A DNA stretch of 64,000 bases from Benincasa hispida (lineage: Eukaryota > Streptophyta > Magnoliopsida > Cucurbitales > Cucurbitaceae): NCBI RefSeq assembly GCF_009727055.1, contig NC_052357.1, positions 6,611,366 to 6,675,365 of the forward strand, written 5' to 3'. This document shows positions 22,921 through 34,319 of the stretch, piece after piece. Below the pieces are notes generated by a model. The model saw nothing but the letters and a program-made list of their open reading frames with translations, had not been told where the DNA came from and searched no databases. Every line of letters begins with the position of its first letter. Position 1 is the first letter of the stretch. A program made the translations under genes and the position numbers.

Positions 22921-25770
22921 TGATAACTGGTAGAAATACAAGTTATTAAAGCTCAAATTATTAAAACAATGGGAGAAAGCGATGGTGAATAGGCAATATT
23001 ACGATTGAATGCGCCAAACTAAAAAAAAATTGCGATTGCTAACACTCGTCGCATAAAAGCAGTTAAATTGAGTTATTCTGTCTAGGAACTGTTGGATTGA
23101 TATGGCAACCCTAGAGGGGGTGAATAGGGTTTAATTAAACCTTTTTTTTTTTTTAAATTAACCCAATCAAACTAATTAATACACTTTTTATAAATAATAA
23201 GAAAAATTCAATTTATGCAACAAATAAGATACAAAAAGTATGATAATTTAATTCTATCAAATTTTAGCAAATAAATAAGAACAAACTAAAAACATACAAT
23301 AAATTGCTTAAATTAATTGTAAAAATAAAAAGGAAAGAGTTAGAGAAGAAGACACCGTAATTTTTATAGTGGTTCGGTCAAACTCAACCTACTCCACTCT
23401 CCAAGCGCCTCTTAGGAATTTGAATAAAATCTTTCCGACTCTTTCCACGGATTAGAGCCCAACCGTTACACCACCGCTCCTTTTACGGGTTCAAGAGCAA
23501 ACCCGATTCTTTCCACGGTTTAGGATCAAACCGTTACAAATGTTGGAATTTTTGAAGAACACAATACAACTCTCACTATAGTGGATTTACAAGTTTAAAT
23601 ACTCAACAAATTTATCTTCACAATGCAATAACACTATCTCAAGAATAAGATGAAAAGAAAAAAAAATTGGGAGCTTAGAGAGAGCAACAATGGAAACTTT
23701 TGAGTTTTGGAGGATTATGAAATGTAAAACTTGTTGGTACAAAATTTGGAGAGGAAGATGGTTTATATAGTGATGGAAAAATTTTTAGAAACCATAATTA
23801 ATTTGGACCATTGGATTTTGGAAAAGAAAAATCAATGGTGGAGATTTTAAACTAAACTTGTCGTTAGTTACAAACAAAATATAATATTAAATTTATTTTA
23901 TTTTGAAATTCATTTTCTTTTTAAAATTAATCCAAAAAATAAAAAATATACCATGTATAAAAAACTAGCCGTTAGACACAAACATAAAATAATATTAAAT
24001 TCATTTTCTTTTTAAAGTCAATCCAAAAGTAAAAAAACATACCATGTGTAAAAAACTAGCCGTTAGACACAAATATTGAATTTATTTTCCTTTTAATTCA
24101 TTTTCTTTTTAAAGTCAATTCAAAAATAAAAAAACATACCATGTGAAAAAAAACTAGCTGTTAGATACAAACATAAAATAATATTAAATTTATTTTCCTT
24201 TTAAATTTCTTTTAAATTTCATTTTTTTAAATCAATCCAAAAATCAAAAGTTCATCATATGTTAATCTCTTAATGATCTACCATTTAACCAATATGCTGC
24301 CACATGTCTACATGCAAATGGTCTGGTTATGCCACGTTATCCACCACGGTATTTTCTCTATAAACTTGTTTCGGTCATATTGTCTTCGTTTTAGCTCTGA
24401 TTTGAGTGATTCAAGAGGTGTTGGAATTGTTGTTCTGAGCTCTACGCTATGGACATATTAAAACACTAAAATTTTCAGTAATTAAAAATTGAGTTTGTTA
24501 TCATCAAAACATCGATTAATTAATTAATTTGATATTAAGGGCCAAAAAGCAAACAGGAACAATGTGATAGCACGTCTTGAGTTTGCGATCCAAGGGTACC
24601 TCAAAGATGATCACGTGATGACCTTACATAAAGGTGGTGACCTAATGTAATAAAACATGATTGGATGTAAAGCCGATAACGGTCAGATTAGAAATTCAGT
24701 TGACGGTCGTTGAAGACCATACCACAGATACATTGAACTTTCGATGACTATCAAACGGCGCAACAGGGCATGTAAATTAATGCTGCCCATCCACGCAATC
24801 ATTAGTGAGAAGAATTGTTTTGTCTGGAAGTCTATAAATACCCAATGCTACCAAAATCAGTAGAACTTCCAGGCGAGGAAGCGAGGTGAAGCCGAGGGAA
24901 GGGAATTCTTGAGAAAAAATTAATTTTTGGAGAGGTTGAGAGATTGCCGGAAACAGCATAGAGGAGAGATACCAAACCCTTGCGAGAGTAAGAGTTAACA
25001 ACTTGGGAAAGAATTGAAGTGATAAGAGTAGTGTAAAAAGTCAGGGAAGCAAGACATTGCTTACCTGGCTTGATACTTCTTACACCGTTTATTGTTCTGT
25101 ACTCAAACATTGTATTTGCAAAAATGGAAACTTCATTTCAATTTATGTTCAGTCTCTTCACACCATGCACGAGTAACTAAATTTATGAATGGGTTGAGAA
25201 GTACTTAGCTAGCATGACTTAAGCTATGCACTTTATGCGATCATCTTGTCTTATGTATGCTTCATTCATCATTTGGAGTACTTGAGAGAGTAGTCGAAAG
25301 ACAGAATCTAGGCTTGAGAGAGTCGGATTAGATCGCATAAGCAAGAGTAGATACTTAGAAATAAGTTCTATTTGCTACATTCCATACACATCACATGTAT
25401 CCTAGAAATAGGAAATGTGGCCTTATGCATTGAGAAATGTAGTGCTTAATATTTATGTATAGCATGATCGCATGACTTATACAATATCTTAAGAAATGCT
25501 AGCAAAATCTCTTCTCAACCCCTTTATCGCATATTTGTTACAACACCACCCTTTCATGGCTGTGCATTTAATTCCATCGCATTAGAAAATCAAAGTTAAA
25601 TCACCATCGCGATAAGATCAGAGAGTCCTTCGCGTATCTATTTAATAATCCCTACGTTCGACCCTGGACTTACCATAATCCTAAGAAGGCTTATACTTGG
25701 GTTTGTTAGGAAAACTTACATGATCATCGCATCCACACATCTTTTCATCGCATGATAAATCAGCGCATCA
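22921..25770 (+). mobile_element. Solo LTR, Athila-like, containing a nested solo LTR
   Basis: Begins TGATAACTGGTAG and ends cagcgcatca, flanked by the 5-bp TSD TGAAT (22916-22920 and 25771-25775). Without the nested element and its TSD it is 1379 bp. A core promoter tctataaataccc is near 24831. The terminal sequences resemble those of the reverse-oriented LTR at 17573-19257, so they are related families. No internal region remains. Confidence 0.85.
23090..24555. mobile_element. Solo LTR (family S), second copy, nested
   Basis: Starts TGTTGGATTG, ends ...aaagcaaaca, with the 5-bp TSD GGAAC (23085-23089 and 24556-24560). TG...CA termini are intact. Collinear with 14988-16345 but 108 bp longer, partly because the repeated block containing aaaactagccgttagacac has one more copy. 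Non-coding. Confidence 0.85.
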
Positions 25771-25775
25771 TGAAT

Positions 25776-28700
25776 CTACACTATCTATTACATTTCCTTT
25801 AAAAAATATTGTGTAAGACTTGTAACTGCAACCGTTAATATCTAAGCTTTTATAGGCGAATCGATTTAGATTTTCAATTATAATTTCTTTCGAAAATCAT
25901 CAAATTAAACGATTAAGTAATCTTAGAATGTTTATAAAATAGTTAAAATTAAACAGTGTTTGTCATTTTTAAAATAACCTCGCAACATGCTTTTAATCAC
26001 TCAAAATTTATTCTAATGATATGAAAATTAAACATCACATTAATTTTACACGATTATAGACGAGTTTCAAGTAATTTTATATACAACAAAAGCAATTTTA
26101 ACAATTTCAAAATTACTCCATAACATGTAATTATATAGATAGATGAATTGTAAAGATAATTGTAACGGATGACACTACTATAGATAACAATCAAGTGTAT
26201 AGCAACATTTTAAAATAATTACAAACTAATAACAAAATGTATTACTGATAGATGGTTACTCATAAACTCCCACCAGTAATATGATTTATCGTTGGTAGGC
26301 TTCTATTACCATATGATCTATTCTGATAGATTTCGAGAGTTCGATCTAAATTTTGTTATATCTGCAAATTATGTTAGGTGCTATATTTGCTAATATTGTG
26401 AGTCTAATTACCATATTTACATTTACCCCTACATTAATTTGTATTTATATATATATAAAAGGTAGCTTATGATTTGTTGAAGTGGTTGAATTTGGGTTGA
26501 TAGGATTCCAATTGGAACATGGGTTCACTTGGACCTAGCTTTTTGATTGGGTGGTCTACAAATCAATTAAATATATTTTCCATGATTTAAAATAATACAT
26601 CACAAGATTCACAACCAACTCCTACAATTAAAAACAATTTTATTTTCTAAAAAAGTTTTCCTGATTTTTCTTTATCTTTTTTCTTTTCAGAATAATTCCT
26701 GACATTTTCTTTTAATAGAAGGATTGGTATAAGTACAACCTAGCTTGTATGTTCTTTACAGAAAGGAAAAAGATAACTAACTTCTCTATAGATAATAATA
26801 AATAAATTATTAAAATTGTTAAAACTTAAAAACACACAATATTTAATTAAATTGGCAGGGGTTAGTTTAAAATAATAATAAAATAATAAAATATCTTTGG
26901 ATGCTGAAAATTTAGAATGGTAAAACTTAAAAGCTTTTGACTTTTTAATATATATTTTTTTATATTTAAGAAAGAGAAATGTCATTTTATTTTGACTTAA
27001 AATAAAACATGAATCAACAAATAAAATACACATATATATGAAAAAAAAATCCAACATTTGACCTTTCACTGATAACACAATCCCTTGTTAGTTGAGTTAT
27101 GTGATGTTGATAAACCTTATAATTTTGAAATCTTTAAAAGGAACAAATTAGACAAATATGTAACGTGCAATTATGTTTGATTTAAAATTATATAAAATTT
27201 TTGAAATGTACTAAACTCATAGATGATTATTATGTATTTCTCCCTTTAAAGTTGGAAATTTAATCTCCACTATTATTTGTACTTTAAAAAAATCATATGA
27301 AATTAATAATTGATCCCTCATATATCTTTTTCGTCGTCAAGATATAGTCATTTTCAATCTATATTACAACCAGCATTGATTTTATGGTCTATTTGACAAC
27401 ATAAAAGCTACCTATTTTGTCACTATATTTAAGGTCGAAAAGCCAAACTTTATGCCTATTTTGACCAATGATTCAATTTTTAAATAAGAGAAAAAAAAAT
27501 AAGGAAGGAAAAAAAAGTAGCTCTCTCTATTTATTTTGCACCAACCAAAAAAGGATAGCATGGAGGCAATTTCATCTACCAAGTACCAATAATGTAATAG
27601 GCTAATGAATGACCTCAAAAAAAAAAAATAATAATAAAAAAAAATAAATAAAACTAACGGGTAACAAGTAGGAATTGTAATTTGATTTGATTTTGATATG
27701 ACATTGGCTTACAAATAACCCCAAATTTATACCCTTTTCCCCTTCTAGGATACGTCTCTATTTGTCTCATGGGTCATCCATTTTATTGATTTGTTTCAAT
27801 GAACCTAAATTATCTTTATGTTTTTTTTAGACCATGTTTAAAATTGGGGTCATTTGTATTTATTTGAAGGGCCCATTCAAAATCATGTTTGATTGGTAAC
27901 GTTCGTAGTAGAGATAAATATAATAGATCAAAAAATCGAACGGATTGATTAAAACCGGTCGAACCAAAGACGGTCAGTCGCAGAAGAGGAGAGGCTTGTC
28001 GGTGTCGATTTGGGGTTAAAATCCAAATAGACAATTTCTTTTAAAAAATTAAGAATAAAATCGACTAAAACCGACCTTGTTTGCACGCCTCGACGGCAGT
28101 TTAAAATTTTATTAAACAGACCGTAGTTGGTTTGGTGGTGGTATAGTTGGAAAACGACTCCAAGATCGTTGTACACCCTTAGTTTAATAATTTGAAAATT
28201 TTATATTGTTTCTTTTTATGAGCTTTTTGGAGTGTGTATAATTTGTGTTGGAAAGATTTTAAAATTTTATGATTTGTTTTACTTAAGGGTGATTTTAAAA
28301 AATATAAAAACAGGGAAATTATTTACATAAAATAGTAAAATTTAATATTTTTTTATAGAAAGCGGTAAAAGTCTCCCAGTATCTATAAATGATAGAAATT
28401 GATAGAAGTCTATATTGATATTACGTGATAGATGCTGACCGAAGTTTATTGATGATTCAAATGTAAGAGAAAATCAACTTCTTAAACTCGAGGATAGAAA
28501 TTTTGACTTTAGATTATGCAGATGTATTTAAAACCTTAGATTCTCTCTTCCCATGATTTTTTGCAAAGACAGCATACAAATGATCTAAATCGGTTTAATA
28601 AAAGACAATTTAGGGTCAAGTTATTTGCTTAAAATAGTGTATCTAAATATTTTTTTATTTATTTCAAACATTGATTGAAAATGTCAACTGACTAATGAGA

Positions 28701-30600
28701 TGAATTTTGTTACTTTAAAACTATCACTAGTTGACAAATAAACACAAAATTTCATGATTTACAACCCATAGAAAAATGATAAAATATGATATCTAATCTT
28801 CCACAGGATTTGACTTTACCCTTAAAAAAAAAGCTATAATATGATTTAATTAAGAGAAAAACATGGTAGTTAATATCAGGTCTTATGAAAAAAAAAAAAA
28901 CTTAAATTACATGCTTAGTCTACATAATGCGGAAAAAAGTTAAAATTTAAGATCGATAATTTAAAAATTATATTTTATCCATACGAGGATTTTATCAAAT
29001 GATAAATACTATTTATGATGTTTTATCTGATTATAAAAATGAAATTCTAATTTAAATTTGGATTAAAGCCTAATTTTCTCTTAATCACATGAACAAAAAA
29101 AATTAACTTGACCATAAATTTGTAAATAATTGTGGAGGTGGACTGAGCTGGAATAATTCTGCTAATTCAAGCTATTATTGTATTGATGCTATATCATTGT
29201 TTTAATTGGGCCTAAGGTTATGGGCCAAAAAAATCTGAACAAACTTATCGGCCATGCACTTATGGGCCGAAGCATCTAAGCCTGGCCCATTTTCAAACGG
29301 TAGAAGGCTACTGAACAGAATGCAAAATCGTTCTCATTGTATTTTTATGGTTTAAAATCTGTTTTGGTTGGCTATTTTAGTCATTAAACTTTAAAACGTC
29401 CACATTTTAGTTTATAAACTTTTCAAAATATGTTTATTTTAGTCCTTACTATTAATATTAATATTTTGTTAACTATTTAGGGATGAAATATATTTAAGGA
29501 TGAAATCGCGTCTAGTCTATGTTAATAGAATCTTAACAAGAATGACCAAAATCAACATCTTTTAAAAGTTGAGAGACTAAAACGAACATTTTTTGAAGTT
29601 TAAGAGAAAAAATAAGGACCAAAATAAGATTTAAATATATTTTATGGTATGTTTGGATTAACTTGAGAAAAAAATGTTTATTTTTTTATTTAAACACTTT
29701 TGATTAAAAAAAAATTAAATACATTTGAAAATATATTTTAAGTTGTTGCTAAACACTTCAATTTCTTCCAAAATAACATGTTTTTTAAAATTAAACACTT
29801 GAATGTATTCCAAACATTCCCTTGATTGTTTAATTTTAGTCTTTGAATTTCGTTAAATCTTAAATTAGTCCCAACTAAGCATTGATTAATGAAATATGTT
29901 CAACTATAGGAAAATGAGTCAACTTATTTTTAAATATAATAAAATGTCATTATCTATACCGATAGGCATGAAAATATTTATAATATTTTTGTTATTTAAA
30001 ACAATTACCCAATTGATTGTTTCGAATAAAAAAAAGAGTTATATATTAGAACTTTTGAAAATATTATATTATGGGGAAAATATTACTTACCATTTTTTAG
30101 TACATTATTTACCCATTTTTAAAATATTAACATAGAAGACTAAACGTTGAATCAATTTAAAAAATATAATTTGATAATTGGAAACGTATTTGGAATTTTG
30201 GAAATTCATAAAATTGTGAAAAGATAAATTATACTAAATATTTAAAAAATTACTTAATAATTTGATATAATACTTAGTAAACATGACTAAATTTGAAGAA
30301 ATTTTGAAAACAGTAAAATATTTGGAAAGATTACAAAAAAAAAACAAATCTCGATGTATAGTAAGGAATATCGGGAAGGCTCACAACAATCGATAACTTG
30401 TAAAAAGTTGATTTTTAACTAAAATCTGGTGGTCGATCTTAGACCGAACAAAATCTGTTTTTACGAGTTTTCAAAAAATGTATTAATTTTGTAGGGTGAA
30501 AACCAAAACGTATTATTTTTCACTCTCTCTCTTATATGTCTTAGTAAAATTAATAATAACAAAATAATGTAAAATGTAAAATAAAACAAAAGTTTGGAAG
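25776..30600. other. AT-rich intergenic region with MITE-like repeats
   Basis: No recognisable gene. About 26140-26440 and 28310-28460 contain a repeat type with paired tgatagat/atctatca-like words. About 27900-28185 has moderate GC and ends tgtacaccctta, resembling a hAT-type MITE end. About 29370-29625 is a palindrome-like MITE: tagtcattaaacttt...tttagtcctt on the left mirrored by gactaaaacgaac and aaggaccaaaat on the right. Remaining sequence is low-complexity. Confidence 0.5.
29207..29289. promoter_or_regulatory. Cluster of four TGGGCC (site II-like) motifs
   Basis: TGGGCC occurs at 29207-29212, 29221-29226 and 29263-29268, and GGCCCA at 29284-29289. TGGGCY motifs are frequent in promoters of plant housekeeping genes. 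The nearest downstream start codon (proteasome alpha-6, 30759) is about 1.5 kb away, further than usual, so a direct role is uncertain. Confidence 0.35.
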
Positions 30601-30758
30601 TGACTTCTGCCGGATGCTGCCTGACTGAGCGGTTTTCTTGGCGAGAAAGCTTTTTCGCGGCTCCACTGCTATATTCATTCATTCTTCAAGCTCTCGATAA
30701 CCATTTTCCCCACAGACCCTAAACCCGTCGAAGCCCTAATTCTTCTGAACCCGTAGCC

Positions 30759-33700
30759 ATGAGCCGTGGAAGTGGAGGAGGATACGATCGTCACATTACT
30801 ATTTTCTCACCCGAGGGCCGCCTATTTCAAGTCGGTACGTATGCAATCTTCTTCGATCTCGTTTTGTTTCGATCGAATCAGTTCAACTTTCTGTTAGGGT
30901 TTGACATTTTCAATTAATGTTCAAGAATGATTGTTTCTGAAGTGACTTAGCTTGACTCTATAAGTTTGAATGGTGAAATCTCTCGTTACAAGACAGGAAC
31001 ATCTCCCTTCTGAAGTGTGGCGGTGTTTCAGTTAGTGTGGTGTGGTAACAGATGCGGATCAATTAAACATATTGAGTGTAGTTTCTCATTTCACTTGGGA
31101 TTAGGTCGAGAGAATGCGTTTAGTATTCATCGCTCTCGGAATTTAGGGGAAGTGGGAACTCGAAATTCTATTTTCGTATTTGCTGCGGGAAAAAAAAGTT
31201 TGTCTCTCATCGGTGTAATTTAGAGTGTTGCCTTTGATCTGTGTGAGTATTGAGTGCGGTGTATGTATTAATTTTTTTTTTTTCCGGAAACCATAGGCTG
31301 AATTGCGAGGATCAACATTTAACGTCTAGGATGCTGGTTTTGCTTTTAGTGATTCCATGTATTAGAAAAGATTTCACAATGAATTGTTTCCAATCAGTAA
31401 ATTGTTAGAAAATCACAGGCAACGGTGTTCCGTTTATCAAACATTTTTCCATTTGGTTTTGAGTTTTAGCTTGTCAGTTTGTCAGTAATGTTAAATTTTG
31501 ATAACTTGTTCGTTTTTGAAATCATCAACTAGAGTATGCATTCAAGGCTGTGAAATCTGCTGGAACTACCTCAATTGGTGTCAAAGGGAAGGACTCAGTT
31601 TGCGTTGTGACTCAAAAGAAGGTCCCTGTGAGTATTATTGGTTTGGCCGTGCCACTTCCGTGAGTCTCTTATATTAAGGCTTAATATTTCATTCCACTTA
31701 TAACAATTTCCTTTTTTCTTGCAGGATAAACTTTTGGATCAGACTAGTGTCACTCATCTTTTCTCCATTACCAAGTATCTGGGCTTGCTCGCAACTGGCA
31801 TTACAGGTTTCTTTTATGTCTTTTTGCCACTTAGTTATTCAATGATGAATCATGAACATAGATTTCTTGTCTCGTGCTTGTATCAACTTCAAAATCAACT
31901 GATGGCGACGATGAAAGTGTACACACTGAGATAGCATCTTATGATAAACTGGGTCAAGAAGACTCCCTTGACGACGAAATTGTACACATTGAGATAGCAA
32001 CTTATGATAATTTGGGTCAAGAAGACTCCCTTGACTATATATTCCTGAACTAGTCTTTTTATGTGTATGATACACACGTGTTTCTTTACACTACACTGTA
32101 CTGTTATTAGTTCAGACTTCAGAGTACCACACATGACAATGCTTCACTGTAAAATTTTACTTATCTCAAATTTGAATGATGAAATCCTTATTCACTTTCT
32201 ATACGGCATCCAGCTGATGCAAGATCACTGGTTCAACAAGCGAGGAATGAAGCAGCAGAGTTCCGATTTCGTTATGGCTATGAGATGCCAGTGGATGTAT
32301 TGGCAAAATGGTATTCTGATTATATCTTTCTACAATCGTTTGCTTTTTGAGTAATAAATTACTTAGGAAGTGCTGGTGGTTTGTTTGTCTTCGGTTATGT
32401 GGCAATATTTAACCATGTTACAATATTTCTTTCAAGGTTAAACAAGGCTTTTAAACACAAAACCCTTGTGGAAGTATTATGTTGAATGTTGAGTGCTTTC
32501 CAAGTTAGATACATGGACATCAATCAATGAGTTTTGGAAGATGATTGCAGGAACTAGACTGATGATGTTGGGATTAATTGTTTTGCAGGATTGCTGATAA
32601 ATCACAAGTCTATACCCAGCATGCTTATATGAGACCACTTGGAGTTGGTTGGTTTCTGGTTTATTTCTTATTTTAGATGCACATAGTGCTTGCTTGAACC
32701 TATTACTGTTATTGTGTTTGGGATTAGCAATACCTTTTTTTTCTTTCTTCTGGATTTCCTGTAGTGGCAATGGTTTTGGGCATTGACGATGAGTATGGAC
32801 CTCGCCTCTATAAATGTGATCCTGCTGGTCATTTCTTTGGTCACAAGGTAAGTAACCTTTCAGAAGAAAGATAGGGTTAACTCTCTCTCTCTCTCTCTCT
32901 CTCTCGTGTTAAAATTCTTTTTCAGATTAAGTTTTTAATTTTTTTTAAAAAACTAAATATTGCTTCATCTTTTCACTGTAAAAATTAAGGCTTCTGTTGG
33001 CCCCCCCGGGGGGAAGGGATAAGGGAAAAGTTGTCATGCTTCTAAGGAAACCTTGTTTCAAATAGCATTTATTCATATACAAGTAGTATGGATATGTTTA
33101 TGTTTTGCTTTTAGTTTTAGTTTTAGTTTTTTGTTTTTAAAAAATTGTACTAGTTTGCTTTCAAATGTTTTACATTCTATTGTTTAGGGAACCATTGCTA
33201 TTTAGAGTACACTGCACTCGAGCTGCTACACAATCTACCTGATTTGATAGTGGTTGAAGAACGTGGGTTGACTTTTTAAGAATGACACGTTCTTTCGTAA
33301 CTTAAGAACTGAAAATGAATGTTTTATTTATTAGTTGCTCCTACATTACCAACTATATTTGTTTGTCATGTACTCCATTACTTCGGTTTCTTTTACCTTT
33401 TGAACTTGATATTTTTATTTGGTTAATCATGCAAGTAAGACTTCACAACTATGTGATTTAGGCCACTAGTGCTGGACTTAAGGAGCAGGAAGCTATTAAT
33501 TTCTTGGAAAAGAAAATGAAGAATGATCCTGCTTTTACTTATGAGGAGACTGTGCAGGTAGATCTCATTCCTTTTCAAATGTTTAGACCTTCTACCAGTC
33601 GCATGTTTTTCTCCTCTTTCTTGTTTTAATTGTGGGGAGGCATCAATACATCTATGCATTCTTCCTGGAAGAAATTTTTTTCACTTAATGTTTCTGAGTA

Positions 33701-34319
33701 ATTCGGAATAACCCATTTTCGTCCGCAAGTATTTTGCTTAGAAAGAGAAACGAGGACTTAATGCAAAACATTCTCAAAAGTAACTTTGGACCTAATACCC
33801 CTCTTTGTTATTTTCACTTCATCTTCCATAATGCGATTTTGTTACCGGTGGCAACATAGAATTGCATATATTTTATGATTTCCTACATTTTAATGTCAAT
33901 TTCTCTTTGTTCTTAGACTGCAATTTCTGCACTTCAATCAGTGCTGCAAGAGGACTTCAAGGCGAATGAGATTGAGGTACTTCATTTTCACTCTCTCTTC
34001 TCCAAGAAATATGCTTGAGAATCTGAGATTCTATCAAAAGGAATGTTACATTATTGGTCACAAATCCAAATTCTTATATGACATTCTAGCTTCTACTATG
34101 TTGACAAGTAGTTATGTATAATGTTAATTGTCATTGGCAAAGGGTGCGCTGTATTGTATATATGTTACTTAAGTCAACTGCACCACAATTATGAAGATAA
34201 CATGAATGTATTTACATCCTTTATAGGTGGGAGTGGTTAGGTCGGGGAATCCCATCTTCAGAGTGTTGACCACTGAAGAAGTTGATGAGCATTTGATTGC
34301 CATTAGTGAGCGAGATTGA
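30759..34319 (+). CDS. PAA: 20S proteasome subunit alpha type-6
   Basis: Complete gene for the alpha-6 (PAA) subunit of the 20S proteasome, part of the outer heptameric alpha ring that gates substrate entry in nucleus and cytosol. Nine exons with GT-AG borders join in frame: 30759-30834, 31533-31627, 31725-31806, 32214-32310, 32589-32647, 32765-32847, 33462-33557, 33917-33976 and 34227-34319 (stop TGA). The product is 246 aa, the usual length. The N-terminus carries the alpha-subunit signature around residues 9-31 ([13 protein letters not shown] then VEYAFKA), followed by [11 protein letters not shown] and the C-terminal [13 protein letters not shown]. Alpha subunits lack the catalytic N-terminal Thr, as here. 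Arabidopsis has two such genes, PAA1 and PAA2; which one this matches cannot be said. AAACCC/CCCTAA words just before the ATG are common in such promoters. Confidence 0.97.
31908..32033. repeat. 63-bp tandem duplication in proteasome gene intron 3
   Basis: Two units (about 31908-31970 and 31971-32033) share gagatagca-cttatgataa and gggtcaagaagactccctt, with about 10% differences. Both lie wholly inside the intron 31807-32213 and do not touch splice sites. Confidence 0.8.
32881..32905. repeat. (CT)12 microsatellite in proteasome gene intron 6
   Basis: Uninterrupted CT dinucleotide repeat 30 bp after the intron 6 donor at 32848. It is likely polymorphic between individuals. Confidence 0.9.

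Noticed and set aside
27900..28185. Moderate-GC segment considered as a gene exon
   Set aside because: The ending tgtacaccctta and inverted words fit a MITE better, and no durable frame exists.
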